The notes beneath the pieces are model-generated. The model did not search any database and was not told the DNA's origin. It saw only the letters and a list, made by a program, of their open reading frames with translations. Below, one piece after another: positions 18,550 to 26,148 of a stretch of DNA of 64,000 nt. The DNA comes from Cellulomonas sp. URHE0023 (GTDB lineage Bacteria > Actinomycetota > Actinomycetes > Actinomycetales > Cellulomonadaceae): positions 682,001-746,000 of the forward strand of contig NZ_JIAN01000006.1 in the NCBI RefSeq assembly GCF_000688475.1, in the 5' to 3' direction. Made by a program: the position numbers and the translations under genes. Numbering within the stretch: position 1 is the stretch's first letter; each line of letters opens with the position of its first letter.

Positions 18550-19364
18550 CGCAGGGGGAACCCCTGGTCCTCGAGAGCCGACCTCAGCTGGTCGCGTCCG
18601 TTGAGCGCCTCGGGGCCGGAGAGCCGGGCCAGCACGCGCCCGACCCACGAGTGCGCGAGACCTTCGACCGCGTAGAACTCGCCGATGCGCTCCTCGTAGC
18701 CGGCGACGTCGTCGGCGTGCTCGCTGGCGTCGTACACCTCGTGGTGCAGCACGGCCGACTGCGGCAGGCGAGGCTTCACACGGGTGTTCTCGGACAGGTC
18801 CGGCCGCCCCACCACGAGCCCGAACGCGGCGAACACGTGGCGCGGCAGACGCAGGAGCGCGGCGACCTCGACCGGCTCGTTGCGCAGCGCGCCGATGTAT
18901 ACCGTGCCCAGGCCGAGCGACTCGGCGGCGAGCGCCGCGTTCTGAGCCGCGAGCGCGGCGTCCACGAACCCGACGACGGCCGTGTCGAGGAACTCGGCGC
19001 CCTCGGTCGGTGCGCCGTGGGCGGCGGCGATGGCGTGCGCGCGGCCCAGGTCGACGAGCCAGACGAGCAGCAGCGGGGCCTGCGTGATGTGCACCTGGTC
19101 GCCCGCGAGCGCGGACAGCGCGGCACGCCGCTCGTGGTCGCGCACCGCGACCACGCTCCAGAGCTGGAGGTTCGAGCTGGTCGCTGCGGACTGCGCGGCG
19201 GCGACGACGGCCGCGAGCTCGGCGTCCGTGACCGCGTCGGGCAGGTAGCGCCGCACGGAGCGGTGCGCGAGCTGGAGCTCGATGACGTCGCTGCTGGCGA
19301 TGTCGGCCGGCGCGATGCCGCCGTACCGGGCTTCGAGCGTGGACGGAGCGAGGACGACAGACAT
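18546..19364 (-). CDS. NADPH-dependent nitroreductase / flavin reductase (NfsA/FRP-like)
   Basis: A 272-residue FMN enzyme of the nitroreductase superfamily. AHRSVRRYLPD (FMN-binding HRSVRRY at residues 34-40), an SNLQLWSVVAV segment and AALAAESLGLGTVYIGALRN are hallmarks of the NfsA/NfrA/FRP group, which reduces free FMN or nitro compounds with NADPH. At the head of an operon containing two LLM monooxygenases, with two more on the facing strand, it is a good candidate for the reduced-FMN supplier. The start at 19364 has AGGGG five bases upstream. Much longer readings in this frame extend over the control region and are not credible. Confidence 0.88.
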   Translation of the reverse strand: MSVVLAPSTLEARYGGIAPADIASSDVIELQLAHRSVRRYLPDAVTDAELAAVVAAAQSAATSSNLQLWSVVAVRDHERRAALSALAGDQVHITQAPLLLVWLVDLGRAHAIAAAHGAPTEGAEFLDTAVVGFVDAALAAQNAALAAESLGLGTVYIGALRNEPVEVAALLRLPRHVFAAFGLVVGRPDLSENTRVKPRLPQSAVLHHEVYDASEHADDVAGYEERIGEFYAVEGLAHSWVGRVLARLSGPEALNGRDQLRSALEDQGFPLR

Positions 19365-19427
19365 GGTTCCCCTGGTGAGCGCGTTGTCGACGGGTCGGCG
19401 GGGAGCGTCTGCGGCAGCGCGACGGAA

Positions 19428-19511
19428 GTCAACGGTCGGTGGCCGACGTCTCACATCTCGGTCTGCGGGCATCGTGTCCATCTCGTGAGATGTCCCAGAA
19501 GACCGTTGACG
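19428..19511. promoter_or_regulatory. Divergent control region with mirrored -35 boxes
   Basis: GTCAACGGTC (19428-19437) and GACCGTTGAC (19501-19510) are perfect 10-bp inverted copies 63 bp apart. Each contains a TTGAC -35 element pointing toward its own operon. Between them CATCTC occurs at 19464-19469 and 19479-19484, with the mirror GAGATG at 19487-19492. The mirrored layout suggests that both operons are switched together by one regulator. The minus-side -10 (near GACGCT) is weak. Confidence 0.55.
19479..19492. promoter_or_regulatory. CATCTC-GT-GAGATG operator candidate
   Basis: A perfect 6-bp inverted repeat with a 2-bp spacer, centred 21 bp upstream of the plus-strand -35 box. A third half-site (CATCTC, 19464) lies 15 bp to the left. 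The position suits binding by a dimeric repressor or activator. No regulator gene is encoded in the block itself, so the binder must lie elsewhere. Confidence 0.4.
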
Positions 19512-19534
19512 ACAAGGAGTGCGGTCCCTACTTT
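19506..19534 (+). promoter_or_regulatory. Sigma-70 type promoter of the ABC importer / LLM operon
   Basis: The -35 TTGACG (19506-19511), a 17-bp spacer and the -10 TACTTT (19529-19534) form one of the best consensus promoters in the window. Transcription should begin near 19541, exactly at the 5' strand of the riboswitch P1 helix. Confidence 0.75.
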
Positions 19535-19538
19535 CGCG

Positions 19539-19640
19539 GCCGGTCTCGAGTTCCGACGCAAAGCCCTGGCTCGTCGGACAGCAACCCTTCGGCAGTGACG
19601 GGGTGCTCCAGGTGACTACCCGGCACGGCACCCGCCGTGC
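19539..19640 (+). ncRNA. SAM-IV type (SAM-I clan) riboswitch with downstream hairpin
   Basis: The leader reads GGTC-tcGAG, then stem CCGACG (19553-19558) / CGTCGG (19572-19577) enclosing a loop with GCCCTGGCT, then GCAACCC (19581-19587) / GGGGTGC (19600-19606), then CCAGG-TGA-CTACC. This matches the SAM-IV aptamer order as remembered: GAG, CC-stem, AAGCCCCGGCUUG loop, GGCAACCC, GGGGUGCCCCGGGUGA. The loop CCTGG (19565-19569) can form the expected pseudoknot with CCAGG (19608-19612). P1 pairs GCCGGT with ACC-c-GGC. A perfect 7-bp hairpin, GCACGGC/GCCGTGC (19623-19640), follows and may form the expression platform. There is no U-tract, so control may be translational. SAM binding should turn the importer operon off. 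Confidence 0.85.
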
Positions 19641-19670
19641 AAGCACAGACGACGAAGCGAGGACGACCCG

Positions 19671-19700
19671 ATGCGCGCCTACCCCCGGGGCACACGATGA
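19671..19700 (+). CDS. Nine-residue leader peptide coupled to the permease start
   Basis: ATG 19671 has a good ribosome binding site (GAGGA 19659-19663, 7-nt spacing) and encodes MRAYPRGTR. Its TGA overlaps the permease ATG (ATGA at 19697-19700). The permease start itself has no clear ribosome binding site, so translation may depend on coupling from this short frame. It sits just after the riboswitch hairpin. It could be a real leader or only a ribosome-loading site; sequence alone cannot decide. Confidence 0.4.
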   Translation: MRAYPRGTR

Positions 19701-20698
19701 ACCGCTACGTGCTCGCACGCCTCGGACAGGCGCTCCTCGTGCTGTGGGCGGCGTACACGGTGTCGTTCGTCGTGCTCTACGCCCTCCCGGGCGACCCGGT
19801 CTCCCTCATGTTCGGCAGCGAGTCCTCGGACGTCACACCGGCCCAGCTCGCCGCGCTGCGGGCGCAGTACGGCCTCGACCAGTCCCTGCCCGTGCAGTAC
19901 GCGACCCACCTGGGGGCCGCGCTGCGGGGAGACCTCGGCTCGTCCGTCGTGCTGCACCGACCGGTCGCGGCGCTGATCGCCGAGGCGATCCCGCCGACCG
20001 CGGCCATCGCCGCGGCGGCGTTCGTCCTCGCGCTGCTCGTCGGCGGTGCGCTCGCCATCGTCGCCACGCTGACGCGCTCTCGAGGACTGTCCAACGCGCT
20101 CCTCGGCGTCCCGCCGCTCGGCGTCGCGATCCCCTCGTTCTGGTTCGGTCTGATGCTCGTCCAGTGGTTCTCGTTCGCCCACCCGATCTTCCCGGCGGTC
20201 GGGAACAAAGGGTTCTCCTCGATCGTGCTCCCGGCGGTGACGCTTGCGGTGCCGACGGCCGCGCTCATCGCGCAGATGCTGTCCAGGAGCCTGCAGCACA
20301 GCCTGCGCCAGCCCTATGTCGACACCGCGCGCGCCAAGGGCGTGGGCCCGGTTCGGGTGCACTTCCGGCACGCGTTGCGCAACGCCTCGCTCCCCGCGCT
20401 CACCGTGACCGGACTTGTGGTCGGCGAGCTGCTTGCCGGCGCCGTGGTCACCGAGACCGTGTTCTCCCGCCCCGGGATCGGGCGGCTGACGGCAACCTCC
20501 GTCACCGCACAGGACATCCCCGTGGTGCAAGGCATCGTCCTGTTCGCCGCCGCCGTCTTCGTGCTGGTCAACCTCGCGGTCGACCTGCTCTACCCGCTGC
20601 TCGACCCCCGCATCGTGCGGCACTCGAAGGCCGCCAGGAGCCAGCCGGCCACCGCGCAGGCCGCCCCCACGCTCGAGCCCGCCACGGCCGGGGTGTGA
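19697..20698 (+). CDS. ABC transporter permease, DppB/OppB-like
   Basis: A 333-residue inner-membrane permease of the dipeptide/oligopeptide/nickel importer family. The N-terminal MNRYVLARLGQALLVLWAAY helix and GDPV segment, YGLDQSLPVQYATHLGAALRGDLGSS, and the EAA-type loop (ARAKGVGPVRVHFRHALRNA) are standard. About six membrane helices. The stop is followed 1 bp later by the second permease ATG. As the first full gene after the SAM riboswitch, it is expected to be expressed when SAM is low. Confidence 0.93.
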   Translation: MNRYVLARLGQALLVLWAAYTVSFVVLYALPGDPVSLMFGSESSDVTPAQLAALRAQYGLDQSLPVQYATHLGAALRGDLGSSVVLHRPVAALIAEAIPPTAAIAAAAFVLALLVGGALAIVATLTRSRGLSNALLGVPPLGVAIPSFWFGLMLVQWFSFAHPIFPAVGNKGFSSIVLPAVTLAVPTAALIAQMLSRSLQHSLRQPYVDTARAKGVGPVRVHFRHALRNASLPALTVTGLVVGELLAGAVVTETVFSRPGIGRLTATSVTAQDIPVVQGIVLFAAAVFVLVNLAVDLLYPLLDPRIVRHSKAARSQPATAQAAPTLEPATAGV

Positions 20699-20699
20699 C

Positions 20700-21614
20700 A
20701 TGACAGAGCTCCTCGACGACGTCACCGCCACCTCGAAGGACCGGTTCGCCGACGCCCTGCGCGAGCGGCAGGACGAGCAGACCCGCGGACGGCTCGCCTG
20801 GCTCCTCGACATCCTGCGCAAGCCCGGCCTGCTCGTCGCGTCGGTCTGGCTCGCACTCATCCTCGCGGCGGCGTTCGCACCGCAGCTGCTGGCTCCCGGT
20901 GACCCGCTCGTCGGCGTACCGGCCGACAAGCTCCAGGCGCCGTCCTCCGCACACTGGTTCGGCACCGACCAGATCGGGCGCGACCTGTACACGCGGGTGG
21001 TGCACGGGACGCACCTGACCCTCGAGGCCGCGCTCGTCGCCGTGGGCGTAGGGCTGCTCGTCGGTGCAGCGGTAGGACTGCTCGCCGGCTTCGTCGGGGG
21101 CGTCTTCGACGACGTCGTCATGCGGATCATCGACGTCCTGCTCTCCATCCCGGGGCTCCTGCTGTCGCTCGCCCTGATCACCGCGCTCGGCTTCGGCACC
21201 ATCAAGGTGGCGATCGCGGTCGGCCTGGCCTCGGTCGCGACGGTGTCGCGCATCATGCGCTCCGAGGTCCTGCGCGTCCGCTCGTCGGTGTACGTCGAGG
21301 CCGCGCACGCCGGCGGCAGCCGCTGGTGGTCCGTGCTCTTCCAGCACGTGCTGCCCAACGCGTCCGGTCCCGTCATCGTCCTGGCCGCGCTCCAGCTCGG
21401 CGCCGCGATCCTCGCCGTGTCCGCCCTCAGCTTCCTCGGGTTCGGCGCTCCCCCGCCGGCGCCCGAGTGGGGAGCGCTCGTCTCGGGCGGGCGCGACTAC
21501 CTGCGCACCTCGTGGTGGCTGACCACGCTCCCCGGCCTGACGATCGCGCTCACCGTGCTCGCGGCCGGCCGCATCTCCCGCGCCCTCGACCGCCACGAAG
21601 GGAACGACGCATGA
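20700..21614 (+). CDS. ABC transporter permease, DppC/OppC-like
   Basis: A 304-residue partner permease with the DppC-type N-terminal extension, SAHWFGTDQIGRDLYTRVVHGT, and the EAA loop VEAAHAGGSRWWSVLFQHVLPNA. About six helices, forming the heterodimeric channel with the preceding permease. The stop overlaps the ATPase start (ATGA at 21611-21614), so the three genes are tightly coupled. Confidence 0.93.
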   Translation: MTELLDDVTATSKDRFADALRERQDEQTRGRLAWLLDILRKPGLLVASVWLALILAAAFAPQLLAPGDPLVGVPADKLQAPSSAHWFGTDQIGRDLYTRVVHGTHLTLEAALVAVGVGLLVGAAVGLLAGFVGGVFDDVVMRIIDVLLSIPGLLLSLALITALGFGTIKVAIAVGLASVATVSRIMRSEVLRVRSSVYVEAAHAGGSRWWSVLFQHVLPNASGPVIVLAALQLGAAILAVSALSFLGFGAPPPAPEWGALVSGGRDYLRTSWWLTTLPGLTIALTVLAAGRISRALDRHEGNDA

Positions 21615-23242
21615 GCGAGCGCCTGCTCACCGTCACCGATCTCGCGGTCGCGTACCGGACCCGTCGCGGCACGGTCCGCGCCGTGCGCGACGTCTCGCTG
21701 CACGTCGACGCCGGTGAGACCGTCGCTGTGGTCGGCGAGTCCGGTTCCGGCAAGTCGACCACGGCCGCGGCCGTCGTCCGGTTGCTCGCGCCGGCGGCGG
21801 TGATCGACCACGGGAGCATCGACCTCCTCGGCAACGACGTGGTGAACGCCTCGCAGCGGGCGTTGCGCACCGTGCGCGGCATCCTCGTCGGGCTCGTGCC
21901 GCAGGACCCGACCGTGTCCCTCAACCCGGTGACCCGCATCGGCGAGCAGGTGGCCGAGGTGCTGCGGATCCACGGGCTCGCCGACCGCAAGAACGCGCAC
22001 GTCGAGGCGATCGAGTCGCTGCGACGTGCGGGTCTGGCTCAGCCGGAGGTCCGCGCACGCCAGTACCCCCACGAGCTGTCGGGAGGCATGCGGCAGCGGG
22101 TGCTCATCGCCATCGCGCTCGCCGCGAAGCCGCGCCTGCTCGTGGCCGACGAGCCGACGAGCGCGCTGGACGTCACGGTGCAGCGCCAGATCCTGGACCA
22201 CCTCGAACAGCTGACCACGGGGACCGGGACCGGCATCCTGCTGATCACGCACGACCTCGGTGTGGCCGCCGACCGAGCGGACCGCATCGTGGTGATGTCG
22301 CAGGGCCGGGTCGTCGAGCAGGGCACGCCCGACGAGGTGCTCGGGTCACCCAGCGACCCGTACACGCGCGAGCTGCTCGCGGCGGCACCGAGCCTGCGCG
22401 GTGCCCGCATCATCGCCGCCCCGGTGCCACGGTCCGCGGTCCCCGTCCTCGAGGCCCGGAACCTGACCAAGGAGTTCCCGCTCCCCCGGTCCGCCGGCGG
22501 CGGCACCCTGCGGGCGGTCGACGACGTGTCGTTCGTCCTGCCGAAGGGGCGGACGCTGGCACTCGTGGGCGAGTCCGGCTCGGGCAAGTCCACGACCGCA
22601 CGCCTCGCGCTGCGGCTCGCCGAGCCGACGTCCGGGTCGGTGCTGTTCGACGGCGCGGACGTCACCCACACCCACGGACCAGCGCTGCGGCTCCTGCGCC
22701 GACGGATGCAGGTGGTCTACCAGAACCCGTACGCGTCGCTCGACCCGCGGTTCTCCGTCCAGCGGATCATCACCGAGCCGCTGCGCGCCTTCGCGGTGGG
22801 GTCCCGTACCGAGCGCGCGGCCCGGGCCGTTGAGCTGCTGGACGTCGTCGCGCTGCCCCGCACCGTCCTGCAGCGCCGGCCCGCCGAGCTGTCGGGCGGG
22901 CAGCGGCAGCGCGTCGCGATCGCCCGCGCCCTGTCGCTGAACCCCGAGCTCGTCGTGCTGGACGAGCCGGTGTCCGCGCTGGACGTCTCGGTGCAGGCGC
23001 AGATCCTCGACCTGCTGGCCAACCTCCAGGCCGAGCTCGGGCTGTCGTACCTGTTCATCTCGCACGACCTCGCCGTGGTGCGGCAGGTGGCCCACGAGGT
23101 CGCCGTCCTCCAGCACGGGCGCGTCGTCGAGCAGGGGCACGTCGAGGACGTGTTCGCCCGACCCACCGACGCGTACACCGCGGAGCTGCTCTCAGCGATC
23201 CCTGGCGGTCGCGTGCGCGTCGGCCAGGGGGGTGCGTCGTGA
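21611..23242 (+). CDS. ABC transporter fused dual ATPase (DppD-DppF type)
   Basis: A 543-residue protein with two complete nucleotide-binding domains. Each has a Walker A (GESGSGKST, about residues 41 and 320), a signature (LSGGMRQRV and LSGGQRQRV) and a Walker B (LLVADEPTSALD and LVVLDEPVSALD). It joins in one chain the DppD- and DppF-like ATPases that drive peptide-type import. The fusion is common in actinobacteria. The true start is ATG 21611, overlapping the permease stop. Longer readings of this frame are out of frame with real protein. Confidence 0.94.
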   Translation: MSERLLTVTDLAVAYRTRRGTVRAVRDVSLHVDAGETVAVVGESGSGKSTTAAAVVRLLAPAAVIDHGSIDLLGNDVVNASQRALRTVRGILVGLVPQDPTVSLNPVTRIGEQVAEVLRIHGLADRKNAHVEAIESLRRAGLAQPEVRARQYPHELSGGMRQRVLIAIALAAKPRLLVADEPTSALDVTVQRQILDHLEQLTTGTGTGILLITHDLGVAADRADRIVVMSQGRVVEQGTPDEVLGSPSDPYTRELLAAAPSLRGARIIAAPVPRSAVPVLEARNLTKEFPLPRSAGGGTLRAVDDVSFVLPKGRTLALVGESGSGKSTTARLALRLAEPTSGSVLFDGADVTHTHGPALRLLRRRMQVVYQNPYASLDPRFSVQRIITEPLRAFAVGSRTERAARAVELLDVVALPRTVLQRRPAELSGGQRQRVAIARALSLNPELVVLDEPVSALDVSVQAQILDLLANLQAELGLSYLFISHDLAVVRQVAHEVAVLQHGRVVEQGHVEDVFARPTDAYTAELLSAIPGGRVRVGQGGAS

Positions 23243-23306
23243 CCTCGTGTCGACGCGGATGAGCCCCCGCACGCCTTCCCACACCCTCATCAAGGAGCAC
23301 CAGACC

Positions 23307-24950
23307 ATGTCTTTGCGACGACCTTCGCGCCGTCACGCCGGCCTCCTGGCCGGCATCGCCACCACTGCCTTCCTGCTCGCGGCGTGCTCGTCGGGCACGA
23401 CGGAGGCGGGATCCGACGAGAGCGCCTCGACCGCCGCAGACGCCCCCGTCGACGGCGGCGATCTCACGTTCGCGATCGGCAACGACCCCATCTCGCTGAA
23501 CCCGTCCGGCGTCGGATCCGGCAACGACACCTTCTACGTGACCCGCCAGCTCGTCGACTCCCTGCTCTGGCAGGACCCTGCCGACGGCTCGCTCAAGCCG
23601 TGGCTGGCCACGAAGTGGGAGGCGAACGCCGACGCGACGCAGTTCACGTTCACGCTGCGCGACGACGTGACCTTCTCCGACGGCACGCCCTTCACCGCTG
23701 AGTCGGTGAAGAAGAACTTCGACGACGCCATCGCGGCTGGTGCGAAGAGCTCCGCCGCAGCCAGCTTCATCGGCTACGCCGGCACGACCGTCGTCGACCC
23801 GACGACCGTCACCGTCGCCTTCACGACGCCCAACGCAGCGTTCCCGCAGGCTTCGTCCTCGGTCGCCCTCGGGCTGGTCGCCGACTCGACGCTCGCGATC
23901 CCCTTCGACGACCGCGCGAGCGGTACGGGCGTGGTCGGCACCGGGCCGTTCACCCTCGACCACTACACCAAGGACACGGAGACGGTCCTGAAGGCCCGGC
24001 CCGAGTACGCCTGGGGTCCGGCCGGCCGCGAGAACACCGGCAAGGCGCACCTCGACTCCGTCACGTTCCAGGTGATCCCCGAGGCGGGCGTGCGGACCGG
24101 AGCGCTCACCTCCGACCAGGTCAACGTGATCGGAGGCGTGCAGCCGACCGACATCGCGACGCTCGAGGACTCGGGCTTCGACGTGGTGCACCGGGCCAAC
24201 CCCGGGATCACGTTCGGGCTCACGTTCAACGAGGCCGGTGCCCTCGGCTCCGACCCGGCCGTACGCGAGGCCATCGCGCTCACCGTGAACCCGACCGAGG
24301 TCCGCGACACCGCCCTCAACGACGGCTTCGCCGTGGCACAAGGACCGCTCGCGAGCACGACGCCGGGGGTCGCCGACGTCAGCACGAGCATCGTGACCGA
24401 CCCGAAGAAGGCCGCGAGCGTCCTCGAGAAGGCCGGCTGGGCCAAGGGTGCGGACGGCATCTACGCCAAGGACGGCAAGCCGCTGGCACCGGTCCTGGTC
24501 TGGATCACCAACTTCTCGCCGAACCAGACGTCGGTGGAGCTCATCCAGCAGGAGCTCAAGGCCAACGGGATCGACGCACAGCTCTGGAGCGGTGCGGTGC
24601 CCGACTTCCAGGCCAAGCTCAAGGAGGGCAGTTTCGACCTGGTCTGGGGCAACCTGAGCAGGGCCGACGGTGACGTGCTGCGCACGCAGTACTCCACGGC
24701 GGCGACCAACTTCTACAAGCTGGCCGACCCCGACCTGGAGGCGCTGCTGCAGAAGCAGCTGACGATCGGTGACCCGACCGAGCGCGACGCCGTCCTCGCC
24801 GACGCGCAGGAGCGGCTGGTCACGCAGCACCACGTGGTCCCGGTGCACGAGCTGACCACGTTCCTCGGGCTCGACACGGACGTGCACGACGTGCAGCTCG
24901 GGGCGGACTCGCGCCTCGACCAGCTGACGCAGGCATGGATCGCGGGCTGA
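23307..24950 (+). CDS. ABC transporter substrate-binding lipoprotein (family 5)
   Basis: A 547-residue extracellular solute-binding protein of the DppA/OppA family. Its lipoprotein signal peptide has lipobox LAAC with the lipidated Cys at residue 27, followed by a Ser/Thr/Asp linker. Family features are GGDLTFAIGNDPISLNPSG, VTRQLVDSLLWQDP, VTFSDGTPFTAESVKKNFDD and GTGPFTLDHY. It captures the substrate and delivers it to the two permeases. The start is set by AAGGAG nine bases upstream. Family 5 proteins bind peptides, nickel complexes, opines or other solutes, so the ligand is inferred only from context. Confidence 0.93.
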   Translation: MSLRRPSRRHAGLLAGIATTAFLLAACSSGTTEAGSDESASTAADAPVDGGDLTFAIGNDPISLNPSGVGSGNDTFYVTRQLVDSLLWQDPADGSLKPWLATKWEANADATQFTFTLRDDVTFSDGTPFTAESVKKNFDDAIAAGAKSSAAASFIGYAGTTVVDPTTVTVAFTTPNAAFPQASSSVALGLVADSTLAIPFDDRASGTGVVGTGPFTLDHYTKDTETVLKARPEYAWGPAGRENTGKAHLDSVTFQVIPEAGVRTGALTSDQVNVIGGVQPTDIATLEDSGFDVVHRANPGITFGLTFNEAGALGSDPAVREAIALTVNPTEVRDTALNDGFAVAQGPLASTTPGVADVSTSIVTDPKKAASVLEKAGWAKGADGIYAKDGKPLAPVLVWITNFSPNQTSVELIQQELKANGIDAQLWSGAVPDFQAKLKEGSFDLVWGNLSRADGDVLRTQYSTAATNFYKLADPDLEALLQKQLTIGDPTERDAVLADAQERLVTQHHVVPVHELTTFLGLDTDVHDVQLGADSRLDQLTQAWIAG

Positions 24951-24964
24951 CCGCATCACGACGA

Positions 24965-24990
24965 GGGGCGGGCCGCGTGCGGTCCGCCCC
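24965..24990 (+). terminator. Strong hairpin between importer and monooxygenase genes
   Basis: A 12-bp stem (GGGGCGG-G-CCGC / GCGG-T-CCGCCCC, one G-U) around GT, 14 bp after the binding-protein stop. There is no U-tract. It may be a partial terminator or an mRNA stabiliser that raises binding-protein transcript over the downstream LLM genes. Confidence 0.55.
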
Positions 24991-25033
24991 CGTCACGCCC
25001 GGACCGGACCACCCCTCTTGGAAGGCAGGACCC

Positions 25034-25069
25034 ATGACCGCGCCTCTGCTCAGGACGCCACTGACATGA
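25034..25069 (+). CDS. Eleven-residue leader peptide coupled to LLM start
   Basis: ATG 25034 has a GGCAGGA ribosome binding site close upstream and encodes MTAPLLRTPLT. Its TGA overlaps the ATG of the LLM gene (ATGA at 25066-25069). It repeats the arrangement seen at 19671-19700. A real peptide is uncertain; a coupling device is the simplest reading. Confidence 0.35.
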   Translation: MTAPLLRTPLT

Positions 25070-26148
25070 CGCTGCACATCGCTCTCGAGGTCGACGGCGC
25101 CGGTGCGCATCCCGCAGCCGCCTACGCCACCTCGCTGTCCCCGGACCGGCTGCTGTCCGCCGACCACCTGCGTCGCACGGTCGCCGCCGCCGAGAACGCG
25201 GGCGTCTCGTTCGTCACCTTCGACGACTCGTTGACGCGACCGTCCGGGGTCGACGCGGTCACCCGCGCAGCGTTCGTCGCGCCGCTCACCTCCCGCATCG
25301 GCCTGGTGCCGTTGGCGCACCCGGCGGTGACCGAGCCGTTCCACCTCGCGGCGCAGGTGGCCGCGCTCGACCACGCCTCGACGGGCCGCTCGGGCTGGCT
25401 CGTCGGCTCCGGTCCGGTTCCCGGTGCACGTGCGGCCCTCGACCGGCCCGTCGCCGACGGGCAGGACCTTCTCGACGAGACGCGGGACGTGGTCCGCGTG
25501 GTCCGTGACCTGTGGGACTCGTGGGAGGACGACGCGGTCGTCCGCGACACCGCGACCGGCCGGTACATCGACCGCGACCGGCTGCACTACGTCGACTTCA
25601 CGAGCGGCGGGTCGGGACCGTTCGCGGGACCGGGCCTGCGTGACGCACCCGACGGCTCACGGGCGCCGTTCACGGTCAAGGGACCGCTGATCGTCCCCCG
25701 CGGCCCGCAGGGACAGCCGGTGGTCGTCGCGCGCGCCGGGACGGTGCCGACCGAGCTCCTCGATGTCGCGCTGGTCCAGACGCCCGAGTCGTCCGGCGCC
25801 CCGCTCACATTCCTCGACGTGGCGGTCACGCTCGACACCCAGCGCGCCACGGCTGCCGACCGGCTTGCCGCACTGGACGAGGTCACGCCGTCCGGCGACG
25901 TCGTCCGGTGGACGGGCTCCGCCGACGGGCTCGTGGAGCTCCTGCTCTCCCTGCGGGGCGTCGTCGACGGCGTGCGACTGCTGCCGTCGGTGCTCGAGGA
26001 GGAGCTGCCCGAGATCGTCCGTCGGGTTCTTCCGGCGCTGCGGGTCGCCCGTGCCGTTCCCACCCCACGCCCCGGGGCCACCCTGCGGGACACCCTGCGC
26101 CTCCCCCGTCCGACCAACCGCTTCGCGACGCTCGAGGAGATCTCGTGA
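25066..26148 (+). CDS. LLM class flavin-dependent monooxygenase, divergent (YtmO-like position)
   Basis: A 360-residue protein with a weakened luciferase-like pattern: LSADHLRRTVAAAENAGVSFVTFDDS, SRIGLVPLAHPAVTEPFHLAAQVAALDHASTGRSGWLVG, and DETRDVVRVVRDLWDSWEDDAVV, the usual region before the FMN-site loop. The C-terminal third is shorter and less typical than in SsuD or the NtaA family. Its stop overlaps the next gene (GTGA), so it works with, or alongside, the NtaA/SnaA-type enzyme. That pairing mirrors YtmO and YtnJ in B. subtilis. The start at 25066 follows the short coupled frame; an in-frame TTG at 25018 is an alternative. Confidence 0.75.
   Translation: MTLHIALEVDGAGAHPAAAYATSLSPDRLLSADHLRRTVAAAENAGVSFVTFDDSLTRPSGVDAVTRAAFVAPLTSRIGLVPLAHPAVTEPFHLAAQVAALDHASTGRSGWLVGSGPVPGARAALDRPVADGQDLLDETRDVVRVVRDLWDSWEDDAVVRDTATGRYIDRDRLHYVDFTSGGSGPFAGPGLRDAPDGSRAPFTVKGPLIVPRGPQGQPVVVARAGTVPTELLDVALVQTPESSGAPLTFLDVAVTLDTQRATAADRLAALDEVTPSGDVVRWTGSADGLVELLLSLRGVVDGVRLLPSVLEEELPEIVRRVLPALRVARAVPTPRPGATLRDTLRLPRPTNRFATLEEIS

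Noticed and set aside
19365-19427. Possible second riboswitch in the minus-arm leader
   Set aside because: The leader is too short and shows no SAM, cobalamin or other known core motif on the minus strand.
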